From contig CAJTLP010000004.1 in NCBI GenBank assembly GCA_910577195.1, positions 62,001-126,000 of the forward strand: a stretch of 64,000 bases of DNA, in the 5' to 3' direction. The DNA is from an uncultured Eubacterium sp. (lineage in GTDB: Bacteria; Bacillota; Clostridia; Oscillospirales; Acutalibacteraceae). This document shows, one piece after another, positions 53,215 through 63,016 of the stretch. Each line of letters opens with the position of its first letter. Position 1 is the stretch's first letter. Position numbers and translations under genes: made by a program. The notes beneath the pieces were generated by a model. The model was given only the letters and a program-made list of their open reading frames with translations. It had not been told where the DNA came from and did no database searches.

Positions 53215-54984
53215 TTAATACAATAAATCAGGATTATTTCTAATTACACTTTTTACTCTTTTTTCGAATAAATCTAAAAATACTTCTTGATTACCATTAG
53301 CAATTGCATCAATATCATTAAGTTGATCTAAAATAAATTCATGATATTTATTTGGATGTCTTCCTTGATGTGGCAACGATTCTTTATTCCAGTCACCATT
53401 TAAATCAAGACCATATTTATCAGTTATCTTTTTAAATTGTTCTGTATATACACTATTTTTATCAGAAACAAAATGATGAACTTGATTTGGTTTTGATGAA
53501 TTATTTACATTCGGCTTAGGAGTAGGTTTAGGATTTGTTGGTTTAGTTGGAAGTCCAATATCGGCATTGCTTGCAAATTGACCATTCGGTCTGTGCCATC
53601 TACCATTTTTATCAAATTTAAAACCATCTTTTAATAATTCTTCAACTTTGGCAGGATCTAAACCTGACTTTTTGGCAATTTCAAGGATTTCGTCAGCATA
53701 TTTTGTACCTTTGGTTACAAAATCACCAGCAGAGAAAATCATTGATGCAGCAGATAATCCAGCATTTACTAAATCACCTTGTGATAAATACAAGATGGCA
53801 TTAAGACCATCAGCCGCAGCACCAACATAAGGAACGAAACCAATAACATCAAGAGCAGCGTGAGTGAGGTCCATATAAACACTATGCTGCTTATCACATA
53901 ATGCTTTTTTCTCCTCAACAGCAATAGCTATCAGTTCTTCAAGCTTTTTACGCCGTTCTTTATTGGTTGTATTTTTTAATTCCTCTTCATACTTTTTAAT
54001 TTGGTTATCATAATCACGGATTTGATTTCCACGATTGGAAGTGGTTTCAGGAGTTTCACCGGTTACTAAAGTATAAACGGCCTTGGCTGCATCCACTTTA
54101 GCCTGTTGATTAGCGCTTTCAACCTCATACATTAACATGAGGAAATCGGATGTTGCATCTAAACCTTTTTTAACACCGTTGTCCCACTTCTCACCGGCTC
54201 TCTGACCATCTGACTTACCTTTATTCCAACCACTCTTAAAACCAGATGTGCCTTTACCTGTAACAAGTCCGCCTACACCATCCCATAGTGCACGAGCACC
54301 GCCTGCAACAGTTCCGAAGATACCTTTAAAGAACTCTCCTGATGGATCAATCAAGTTAAGAGGATTGTTACAAACATAGGTGTATGGATTGAATGTAATA
54401 GGAAGTTGTATAAGACCATAAACAGAGTCTTTAGTTGTAAATCTGCCCTGAGAAGAATCATAGTATCTTGCACGGAGGTACTGTAAGCCTGTTGATGAGT
54501 CTGTATACTCAGCATTGTATTGGTACGGATTATTAAGAGTATTGTTTGACTTGGTTGTGTTGCCGTAAGCATCGTAGCGGTAGGTTATCATACTGCCGCC
54601 GCTGTTGCCTGTTAATCCTGCAACCGAGCCTCTGCCGTCATAGAGATAGTAACCCTTTGTACCGTTGATTGTGGCGCTGTTTCTGCCGTCACCGTACTCA
54701 TAAACATTTGTAGTATTACCATTAGCACCAAATTCAGTTAATACCTGTGTATATTCTGAATTGATGTCATTGATATAGCCTGTCAGCTCATAGTTGATTG
54801 CCGTGTTGTTGGTTACACCGTTCGGAATCAACATCTCATTCAGAATGACATCTGCATCATATGAGGAATTTGAGGAGTAATAAACATTCTCCGCAGTACC
54901 TGCCTGATTTGATACATATTCTGCATTTTTACGGTAATCAAGACGGAATATTCTATCTCCATTGCCATCATAAAGAGCAGCCAT
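53215..54984 (-). CDS. Orphan RHS tip 2 with AHH nuclease toxin domain
   Basis: 589 residues from ATG 54984. Residues 1-205 repeat the end of the RHS core (ALYDGNGDRIFRLDYRKNAE; RARYYDSSQGRFTTKDSVYG; NNPLNLIDPSGEF). A linker with a Gly-rich segment and coiled coil follows, then a membrane-like stretch (YVGAAADGLNAILYLSQG) and a Pro/Lys linker. The C-terminal toxin domain is NQVHHFVSDKNSVY, then SLPHQGRHPNKYHEFIL, the AHH branch of HNH/EndoVII nucleases. The ATG is an internal Met of the RHS core with no ribosome site, so this is a displaced tip awaiting recombination. The homology begins right after a TAA and the boundary hairpin. Confidence 0.83.
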   Translation of the reverse strand: MAALYDGNGDRIFRLDYRKNAEYVSNQAGTAENVYYSSNSSYDADVILNEMLIPNGVTNNTAINYELTGYINDINSEYTQVLTEFGANGNTTNVYEYGDGRNSATINGTKGYYLYDGRGSVAGLTGNSGGSMITYRYDAYGNTTKSNNTLNNPYQYNAEYTDSSTGLQYLRARYYDSSQGRFTTKDSVYGLIQLPITFNPYTYVCNNPLNLIDPSGEFFKGIFGTVAGGARALWDGVGGLVTGKGTSGFKSGWNKGKSDGQRAGEKWDNGVKKGLDATSDFLMLMYEVESANQQAKVDAAKAVYTLVTGETPETTSNRGNQIRDYDNQIKKYEEELKNTTNKERRKKLEELIAIAVEEKKALCDKQHSVYMDLTHAALDVIGFVPYVGAAADGLNAILYLSQGDLVNAGLSAASMIFSAGDFVTKGTKYADEILEIAKKSGLDPAKVEELLKDGFKFDKNGRWHRPNGQFASNADIGLPTKPTNPKPTPKPNVNNSSKPNQVHHFVSDKNSVYTEQFKKITDKYGLDLNGDWNKESLPHQGRHPNKYHEFILDQLNDIDAIANGNQEVFLDLFEKRVKSVIRNNPDLLY

Positions 54985-55049
54985 AAGGAGTGAGCCGTTC
55001 TCTTTTACTGCCTTTAAACGGTTTTCAAATTAGCATATTAGTTTTTTCA

Positions 55050-55081
55050 TAAAGCAGAGTGGTTGCCCACTCTGCTCCGTT
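55050..55081. repeat. RHS boundary hairpin, copy 2
   Basis: AGCAGAGTGG (55053-55062), 4-base loop, CCACTCTGCT (55067-55076), same flanks as copy 1. It lies between the DUF4176-like gene and orphan tip 2. Confidence 0.85.
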
Positions 55082-55109
55082 GTTTAGTAAATTACAAAAC
55101 TTTTATTGA

Positions 55110-55547
55110 TTAACTTTTTTCAGAATTAACAATTGTTGTAAGTTTTTCGTTTGCTAATTTCTGTTCTTGAGAAACATATCCTAAATAATAAATACGGCTA
55201 ATTTGATTTTTATTAAAAAGATATGTCTCATTAGGACTTATATAACCTTCGGGATATAAGACTGCCGAGTAATCATAAATCTGATTATTTTCAGCTTTAG
55301 TTTGCAACAATCCGATAATCATTAGTTTTTTTGTCCCATCTCCTACAGTAACAACTGTTCCTATAGGAAGGTATTCTTCATTTTCTAATAATTTATTAGA
55401 TTGTCGCTCACTCAATTCTTTACTCATTATTATCTCACCTTTATTATCAACAATAGTTTCTGCTGTATTATTAGAACAGCCAGAAAAAGCGATTGCAAAA
55501 ATAATACATATACAAATAAGGGCAATTTTTTTCGGAGATAATATCAC
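55110..55547 (-). CDS. DUF4176-like lipoprotein, candidate immunity factor
   Basis: A 145-residue lipoprotein from GTG 55547. Signal and lipobox IFAIAFSGCSNN (Cys23), then a DUF4176 domain: NEEYLPIGTVVTVGDGTKKL, MIIGLLQ, DYSAVLYPEGY. DUF4176 genes commonly accompany T7SS/polymorphic toxin loci. The GTG overlaps the stop codon of the zinc-ribbon gene (GTGA), so the two are coupled. As the second gene after the main RHS it is a candidate immunity protein acting at the membrane. Confidence 0.72.
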   Translation of the reverse strand: MILSPKKIALICICIIFAIAFSGCSNNTAETIVDNKGEIIMSKELSERQSNKLLENEEYLPIGTVVTVGDGTKKLMIIGLLQTKAENNQIYDYSAVLYPEGYISPNETYLFNKNQISRIYYLGYVSQEQKLANEKLTTIVNSEKS

Positions 55548-55792
55548 TTGTTTTTTCTCCTTTCAGATAATTCAGTTAATGAATATTCTTGTTTGCAAAA
55601 ATCACAATAATAAAAATTTTTGAATTCGTACATATCTAAAGGTGTACTTTGAACAGTAGCCTCTTTCCCAACATATTCTTTTTTTACTATTCTTTTTAAT
55701 TTTCCTCTACAACGAGGGCAAATTTTTTTATTAAATAAAAAATATTTGAATTCATTGGGTTTGAAAACCATTTTTACACCTTTTCTCTTCAT
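55544..55792 (-). CDS. Small zinc-ribbon protein
   Basis: An 82-residue basic protein with two CxxC knuckles (KICPRCRGKL and YYCDFCKQEY), a classical zinc ribbon. ATG 55792 has AGAGGTG 6 bases upstream and starts 5 bases after the main RHS stop codon, so it is cotranscribed. It is probably part of the toxin's accessory or immunity set; function unknown. Confidence 0.65.
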   Translation of the reverse strand: MKRKGVKMVFKPNEFKYFLFNKKICPRCRGKLKRIVKKEYVGKEATVQSTPLDMYEFKNFYYCDFCKQEYSLTELSERRKNK

Positions 55793-55797
55793 ATGTA

Positions 55798-58700
55798 TCA
55801 CCTCTTTTTTATTGTGACATCAAAACCAATACCAATTACTGCTGCAAAATCTGCTCCAAAACCCCATTCACCTTCTTTATAACCTGCATGAGCAGATCCA
55901 CCAAATGAACCAGCATGTCCTGATACAGTTACTTGAACTTCATGTCCAAGAACTACAATACCAACCGATGCATCGCCAGAAGCAGCTGAAACCATCGCTT
56001 CAGCACCAACATATGCATTTATTTCTTGTCCTTTTTTGTCTTTGGTTTGTCGTCCCCCAATATATATACCAGCTTCCGCATTAGCAGCTCCAACTTTTGC
56101 ATTAACTTCTCCTGAAACACCAAAGTTTTCTGTTCCTGCAAGTCCATCCGCATGTAAATCTGCAACACCTGCATTAGCTTCAACTCCCAAAGAAAGTCCT
56201 GGAATTACGTCGTGCTTAGATGTCATGTCTTTATTGTCAGATTCGATTTCACCTGAAAATAACCCAAAATCAGCCACTCCACTAATATCAGCATATAAAG
56301 CACTAGTTTCGACCGTACCTTGCAAATCACCATATTGTCCATTTGCTGTACCACGATATCCATATGCATATGCAGTACCCTTTTCTGCACCAGCATTCCA
56401 AGTGTCATCTTTATAACTACCTGAATGTGGAGTGTTTTTTAATTTTTCAATTTGTTCTTGTGACCATGATTTAACCTCATTCCACGAGGTATTAATACGG
56501 TCTTTTGTAGTACAAACAAATCGCTTAACTTCATCAATAGCCTTTTGAACTTTTGCATTAACATCAGATTTGAAGTAGTTCCATTTGTTACTTACCCAAG
56601 CTTTGGTATTGTTATAACTCTGCTTCGCCTGGTTGTACTTCTGCTGAACATAGGATTTTCCTCTGTTGTAAGCATTTGAGGCAGCCTGCTTTGTGTTGCT
56701 GATGAAACTCTTAACAGGCTGAACGATATGCGTATTTGCCCAGTTTTTAGCAGTGTTGTAGCCGTGCTTAACTGTATTTACAACCTTATTAGCTGTTCTC
56801 TTAACACTGTTAACTGCATTGCTCCACCAGCCATGACCGCTTGGGTCTGTGATGTTCAGCGGATTGTTGCCGCAGTAGGTGTAAAGATTTCTTGTAATCG
56901 GCTTGTCTGTGCTGCCGAGAAGTGTATCTTTTGTAGTGAAACGACCCTGTGAGGAATCATAATATCTTGCACGGAGATACTGTAAGCCTGTTGATGAGTC
57001 GGTATATTCAGCATTGTACTGGTATGGATTGTTAAGGGTATTGTTTGACTTGGTTGTGTTGCCGTAAGCATCGTAGCGGTAGGTTATCATACTGCCGCCG
57101 CTGTTGCCTGTTAATCCTGCAACAGAACCTCTGCCGTCATAGAGATAATAACCCTTTGTGCCGTTTATGGTTGCACTGTTTCTTCCGTCACCGTACTCAT
57201 AAACATTTGTTGTATTGCCGTTTGCACCGAATTCAGTTAATACCTGTGTATATTCTGAATTGATGTCATTAATATAGCCTGTCAGCTCATAGTTGATTGC
57301 CGTGTTGTTGGTTACACCATTCGGAATCAACATCTCATTCAGAATTACATCTGCATCATATGAGGAATTTGAGGAGTAATAAACATTCTCCGCAGTGCCT
57401 GCTTTGTTGGATACATAAGCTGAATTCTTGCGGTAATCAAGGCGGAATATTCTGTCGCCGTTGCCATCATAAAGAGCGGCCATAAGGAGTGAGCCGTTCT
57501 CTTTTACCGCCTTTAATCTGTTCTCGTTATCGTAGGTGTAATCACGGACTTTCTCAGTATCGTTACAAGTACTGTTTTTGAGATTGCCGTTTTCATCGTA
57601 GGTGAGAACAATATGCGTCTGCTTGTCATCATCGCAGTTGCTTTCAATATCCGTTATCTGACTGTTGTCATTGTAGGTATACTGAATATTGCAGAGTGTT
57701 TTGTCGCTGCTTGTCTTGACTGCACTTAAGCGGTTGCCTGCGCCGTCATAGGTGTATACCATTTCCGTTTCTTCAACAAACTTGTTGTTTTCGGTTACGG
57801 TCTGCGATACCTTTACAAGCTGACCTCGCTCGTCATATTCATACTGGCTTGCTTCAATGCGTCTGCCGTTCTTTGCAACCTCGCCCGTGATAAAGCCCGA
57901 TGCGTCATAGGTATAAGCGAAGGTTGAAAGCTCTTCACTGATATTGTAATATGGATTCTTACCCATATTCACAACCTTGATAACATTGCCCATATCGTCA
58001 TATTCAATGGTTGAATATGTATTATTCGGTCTTGTTACCTTGGTTATGTTGCCGTTGGCATCACGGTCATATTTAGTAATCTTGCCCTGTCTGTCCTTAA
58101 TCTGTGTTAATTGATCAAGCTCGTTGTAGGTATACTGAACGGTTGTGTTGTCAGGGTAAGTGAGCTTTGAAATATTGCCGTATTCATCGTATGAATAGAG
58201 AATCTTTTTGCCGTTTGAAAGGTTAACGGCTGTGATTCTGCCGACCTCGTCATACTCGTAGCCTGTTGTGCCTGCAACATCATCCATTGAGATGCGGTTG
58301 CCGTCAAGGTCATAGCCATAGAGTGCCTGTGGGTCTTCCTCATTATCATAACTCTTACCGATTAATTCGTCAAGTACATCATAGTCATAATTTACTGTCG
58401 AGCCGTCAGGATTTGTAACGGTATCAAGCATTGCATTGACATTGTAGGAAAATTCCTTAACCTTGCCCAGCGGGTCGGTAATGGATGTCATTTCGCCTAA
58501 CTTGTTGTAAGTGTAGGTTGTTGCCTTGTTGTTGCCGTCGATATACTTGGTGAGATTACCTACGGAATCATATTCATACTGAGCAGTCTGTGTTTCACCC
58601 TCAGTTACATAGATGTCTGATAATTATCCTTATTGTAGGCATAGGAATATACGCCGCCGTTCGGATTTGTCAGACTTGTCAGGTTGCCGTTGGCATCATA

Positions 58701-59081
58701 AGCATACTGTGTGATATTGCCAAGTGCATCCTTGAATTTCACAATATTTCTTGTTTCAGTAAATGACATTGAGGCACCATTTTTGCTTTTCGTCCATGTC
58801 TCAATAGTTTCATATCCATTAGACTTTTCCTTTTGCAGTTCCATTTTTATATTTAAAGAAGTCGGAACCTGCGAAGTCAAAGTTGCATTACAAGTTGCTT
58901 TAATACCGCTGATAGATATATACACACTATTCGTTTCTATTGTTGTATACATCGGCTGTAAACCACTGTCATCTTTTTTATCAATAGTTGCAGCGATTGC
59001 GCAAATATTAAAATTTAACATCATAATCATTGATAAAACAATCAAAGCAAATTGTTTTACAAATTTCTTTGTTTTTAACAC
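55798..59081 (-). pseudogene. Main RHS/YD-repeat secreted toxin gene, frameshifted near the N-terminus
   Basis: Start GTG 59081 (GGAGGTG upstream), signal peptide LIVLSMIMMLNFNICAIAA, an N-terminal domain, then the first YD repeats. That frame stops at 58605. YD repeats resume in another frame from about 58612 (VTEGETQTAQYEYDSVGNLT) and run to the RHS core end (RARYYDSSQGRF; NPLNITDPSGHGWW). The C-terminal region after DPSG is a Lys-rich helical stretch and a Gly/Ala-rich repetitive beta domain ending FAAVIGIGFDVTIKKR. WapA/RHS proteins build a shell that delivers a C-terminal toxin to neighbours. The length (about 1094 codons) is short for the class; an internal deletion at the frameshift is likely. 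Confidence 0.82.
56823..57112. repeat. RHS core repeat, identical to 51888-52177
   Basis: By eye this stretch, coding the end of the RHS core, matches orphan tip 3 base for base or nearly so. Orphan tip 2 (54350-54620) carries a more divergent copy. Such repeats allow homologous recombination to swap the toxin tips. Confidence 0.8.
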
Positions 59082-59215
59082 TTTTTCACCTCCTCTCATA
59101 ACTCTATATCGCACCTTTACAATGAATTGTGAAAAGAAAAATGGAAAATTCTGAAATTTTTTCAAAATTTTCCATTGTTTTTTTATATTGTGTTTTCTGC
59201 TATTCGTAAAAGTAA

Positions 59216-60364
59216 TTGAAGGACATTTTCGGGCCGATGTTTGAGGCAATGCTTCAAGGTGAAATGAACGGACATCTCGGCTATGAAAGCAACGATCACG
59301 GAGCAAAATCCACCGATAACCGCCGCAACGGTTACACAAGCAAAAAGATTAAGACAAGCTCCGGCGAAGTGGATATCAAGGTGCCTCGTGACAGAGATTC
59401 CAGCTTTGACCCAAAGCTTGTGCCAAAGCGGCAGAAGGATGTATCGGAAATAGAAGAAAAGGTGTTGGCTATGTATGCACGTGGAATGAGCCAACGAGAT
59501 ATTGCCGAAACGATTGAGGATATCTACGGCTTTGAAATCTCGCACGAAACGATAGCTCAAATTACGGATTGTGTGTTGGATGAACTGGGCGATTGGCAAA
59601 ACAGACCTCTGAAAAGGATGTACACGTTTCTGTTCGTTGACTGTATGTATGTCACGATCAGAAAAGAGTATGAGAGCAAGAATTACGCAGTATAGACGAT
59701 TTTAGGCTATGATACAGACGGAGAAAAGGACATTTTAGGCTTATGGCTCAACGAAAGCGAAAGCAAACACACCTGGATGCAGATATTTGACGAGCTGAAA
59801 ACACGTGGCGTAGAGGATGTGCTGTTTATCAGTATGGATGGTGTTTCGGGACTTGAGGAAGGTGCAAAAGCAATTTTCAAGGATGTTGTTGTACAGCGTT
59901 GTATTGTACATTTAATCCGAAATTCAATTAAATATGTGCCGAGCAGGGATTACAAAAAATTCACACAAAGCTTAAAAAAGGTCTATGGTGCACCGAGCCT
60001 TGCAGCTGCCCGAAAAGCCTTTGAACAGTTCTGTCAGGAATGGTCACAGTATCCCGGAGCAGTGGATATATGGAAACGGAATTTCAATCATGTAGAGCAG
60101 CTTTTCGATTACGGAAGTGCAGTAAGAAAAGTTATGTACACCACGAATGCTGTTGAAAGCATCAATTCCAGTTTCAGAAAGGTTACCAAAAAAGGTGCCT
60201 TTCCAAACGAAAACGCACTTCTTAAATTGCTCTATCTCAGAATTACCGAGCTCTACAAAAAATGGAATGGCAGTAAAGTGCAGAATTGGGCTATGGTCAG
60301 AAATCAGCTTGCGACCAATGATAAAATTAAAGCCCGTATTGAGAAATACGAGCACTTAATCTGA
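59216..60364 (+). pseudogene. IS256-family transposase remnant (5' truncated, internal TAG)
   Basis: The frame starts inside the transposase at KDIFGPMFEAMLQGEMNGHL; the first ~40-50 codons are missing. It continues RDRDSSFDPKLVPKRQ, ARGMSQRDI, FLFVDCMYVTIR, then TAG at 59693-59695 where relatives have Tyr (AVYTILGY). The rest is intact: FISMDGVSGLEEG (catalytic Asp), QRCIVHLIRN, YTTNAVESINSSFR (catalytic Glu), to 60364. It therefore cannot move on its own. It lies just upstream of the RHS signal peptide region. Confidence 0.88.
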
Positions 60365-60475
60365 CGCCGTTTTGACCGCCTTTTTCGTTTCGCTGCGCTC
60401 CACTCCAAAGGCGGTCAAAAACATCATTTATCTGACTTCTTAAAAAACTTACACACTTTTATTGACAAAGCCGGA

Positions 60476-61228
60476 TTATATGAGAAATTCTCCTAAATCA
60501 ATGTGAAAAGATTGGATTGTTTCATTATAGTAACGTTTTAACCATTCATATTTTTTATATACTCGTTCGTTTTCCTTGAATTTGCTCAGGTTTTTAATAA
60601 TAAAATCTCTAGTGTTTGATATGAAATCAAGATATGCATATATATCATCTAATTCATTATATTGTTTCAAGTAATCTAAAATAAATAAATTTTTATTACC
60701 TGGAACGGTTTTTATAAGACCCAATAAATACTTGTTTTCCTGTTCGACAGTGTTTGCTAGTCCAGGATTCTCTAAATCAAAATCTAATACATTTTTGTTA
60801 ATTAAGATTCTAGGATAGATTGCTTCATCTGATTCCATTGTATATGCTTCATTCATCGCTGGACCAAAGCATTTTTGTTCATCATGTATAAGTTGCCCTA
60901 CTGTTACACCTCCTCTAACCAGTATTCCATTATCAAGTAAATCAATGCATATATATATTAAATCCATTAAAATATGGAATCCACCGCCAGGTGTGGATGT
61001 GCTATACGAGATTACAATGCTATCTGAAAAAGTAGTGACTTGTTTTCCGAATTCAACTAGTGACATAAATCCGTCGTAATTATTATGCTGTACTTCATAA
61101 GTGTAATTTAATACTTTATTTATCTTGTTTAAGATACTCTGTTTTTTTGCTGACTGATCTACCATATCCTTAAAACCTAGTAAATCTAAAAATGCTACAT
61201 ATCTTGTTTCATAATGAATATCGTTCAT
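60476..61228 (-). CDS. Class III nucleotide-cyclase-like protein
   Basis: A 250-residue protein with a cyclase homology domain. The first metal Asp is in YVAFLDLLGFKDMV (Asp15), the second in VTTFSDSIVIS (Asp69), followed by the helix-strand unit ILVRGGVTVG (105-111) and FGPAMNEAY (121-129), which matches the G-x-x-V-N-x-A block. Both metal Asp are kept, so it may be active. Similar stand-alone cyclases make cCMP/cUMP in Pycsar antiphage systems, but base-selecting residues cannot be judged by eye. AGGAG precedes the ATG. It diverges from the HTH-HAD-TIR gene, 486 bases apart. Confidence 0.68.
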   Translation of the reverse strand: MNDIHYETRYVAFLDLLGFKDMVDQSAKKQSILNKINKVLNYTYEVQHNNYDGFMSLVEFGKQVTTFSDSIVISYSTSTPGGGFHILMDLIYICIDLLDNGILVRGGVTVGQLIHDEQKCFGPAMNEAYTMESDEAIYPRILINKNVLDFDLENPGLANTVEQENKYLLGLIKTVPGNKNLFILDYLKQYNELDDIYAYLDFISNTRDFIIKNLSKFKENERVYKKYEWLKRYYNETIQSFHIDLGEFLI

Positions 61229-61312
61229 AATATCAACTCCTAAAGTTTATTGTATAAAAGATAAGTATTAAAATAAATTATAATCCAAAATAAAAAATTA
61301 AGGAATATATTT

Positions 61313-61363
61313 ATGCAAAATAGCTTATCATTATTTGAAGAAATTCCTGATTTTTTAATTTGA
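61313..61363 (+). CDS. 16-residue ORF with own ribosome site and terminator
   Basis: ATG 61313 has AAGGA 8 bases upstream and a TATAAT box at 61279-61284. It encodes MQNSLSLFEEIPDFLI and is followed 17 bases later by a strong terminator. The layout resembles a leader-peptide or small-RNA unit, or the trimmed start of a lost gene. Confidence 0.35.
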   Translation: MQNSLSLFEEIPDFLI

Positions 61364-61379
61364 TAATTCTATTAATAGG

Positions 61380-61417
61380 AAAGGCTATATTTTCAAAATG
61401 AAAATGTAGCCTTTTTC
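61380..61417 (+). terminator. Rho-independent terminator
   Basis: AAGGCTATATTTTC pairs with GAAAATGTAGCCTT (one G-T pair) around a 5-base loop, followed by T-rich sequence. Confidence 0.85.
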
Positions 61418-61714
61418 TTTATAAATACTAATTTGATTATTCGTATTGTATCGTGTATAACAATAATTTTCGTGTATTTTAGTGCTTTATATGAATTTTT
61501 TGATAGCTATTAAAAAATATTTATTTTTTGTGTTACTTTTTTCAATTTTTGACACTATATATTTATAAGGATAAATAAGTGCAATTTTGTCGAAAAAATG
61601 TACAGTTTTGCATTTTCGGTTGATATACATATATATATATAATTATAATTATAAAAGGAAAATCAATAAAATATCATAATCGATAAACTATAATAATTTA
61701 AGGCGGATGGATAA
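61418..61714. other. Very AT-rich intergenic stretch
   Basis: About 300 bases, extremely AT-rich, with runs such as TATATATATA near 61631. No gene. It probably contains the promoter of the HTH-HAD-TIR gene. A weak dyad (TGCAATTTTG and CAGTTTTGCA, about 61579-61612) may be an operator. Confidence 0.4.
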
Positions 61715-63016
61715 ATGTGGCCCAAAAAACATGGTGAATTATTGAAATTAGCTTTTGATTTATTTAGTATACAAGATGAGGATGTTTCTAAAAAAATACA
61801 CATAACAGAATCAGCGATAAAGCAGTGGAAACGTGGAAGAAACTTTCCTTCAAAGGCTTTGCAAACTGAATTGTATAGCTTTTTAGAAAATCATATAAAG
61901 AATAATATAACAAGTGCTATTCATGAAGAATTTTATAGAAATATTAAAGAAATAATAAAGGAAACCGAATTATCAATAATAGAATATTCTGATGATATTG
62001 TAACATATTATATAAGTTTACTTAAAGTATGCACTCTAAAAAACAAAAAAATTTATTATGAGTCGTCAATTGATTCTATTGGTAGTATTCAAGCTGTAGT
62101 TTTTGATTTTGATGGGACATTAACAAAAGGCAGTTCTGGAAAAACTACATGGGAAACTATCTGGACCGAATTAGGATATGATGTGAAAATATGTAGAGAA
62201 CTGCATAAAAAATTTGATAAGAACGAAATTACTCATAAAAAATGGTGTGAAATTACGCAAGAGTATTTCCAAAAGAAAGATCTGAATAAAAGTTTGTTAC
62301 TAAAAATTGCTAATAATATTAAGTTATTAAAAGGAACAAAAAAAACATTTGATATATTGACTGATAACAATATAAAAATTTATATTGTTTCGGGTTCAAT
62401 ATTATTTATAATTCAATCATATATGAATTTCTTTAAAGCAAGTATATTTTGCGATTTAAGTTCGGGAATAAATAATTACGATTATTTAGATGATAATTTC
62501 CCATTTTCTAGTGTTCTATTTTGGAGTGAACTATATGAAAGAATTGGAGTATATAAATTTATAACTGAAAGTGATGAAAGTGTATTTATTGGAACAGTTG
62601 AAAGCGATGAACAAATAAAATTTTTAGAATCAATTCAAAAACTGATTAAAAGTTATGAGTCAACACAAAATGACATATATATGTATATTGATAAATTGCC
62701 TAATAGAGGTGAAGTTTTAATTAATGATGAAAATGCATATTTAAAAAGAATTATGGAGGTGCGAGAAAATATAAATAGTTTAATAGAGAATAAAGAAAAA
62801 ACAGAACAAGGAGAAAATAATATGGATGAAGTATTTGTGGTTCATGGAAGAAATGAAAAAATTAAAGATTCCCTTTTTGACTTTTTAGAAGCAATTAATA
62901 TAAAACCGTTAGAGTGGGAAGAAGTTGTTAGAAGAACAGGTACTGGCACACCAACAACACTTGAAGTAATTGAAGCTGTCTTGAACTTGTTTTCTGTGAA
63001 TTCTGCAAGTCTTTGA
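61715..63016 (+). pseudogene. HTH-HAD-TIR protein gene, 3' end cut by an integrated element
   Basis: 433 codons. Residues 1-65: XRE-like helix-turn-helix (DVSKKIHITESAIKQWKRGR). Residues about 125-330: HAD phosphatase with VVFDFDGTLTKGSSGK (Asp pair) and YIVSGSILF. Residues 369-420: start of a TIR-like domain of the CAP12/Pycsar-effector type (DEVFVVHGRNEKIKDSLFDF; TGTPTTLEVIEA). After EVIEA, at about 62975, the sequence becomes the antisense 3' end of an integrase, so the last two thirds of the TIR domain are missing here. The domain trio is unusual. Codon use is strongly AT-rich, as in defence islands. Confidence 0.75.
62822..63016 (+). CDS. Possible internal start giving a separate TIR-like product
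   Basis: ATG 62822 inside the HTH-HAD-TIR frame is preceded by GGAGAA with a 6-base spacing, an excellent ribosome site. It would start translation exactly at the TIR domain (MDEVFVVHGRN). In the uninterrupted gene this could yield a free TIR protein beside the full-length one. Confidence 0.35.
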   Translation: MDEVFVVHGRNEKIKDSLFDFLEAINIKPLEWEEVVRRTGTGTPTTLEVIEAVLNLFSVNSASL

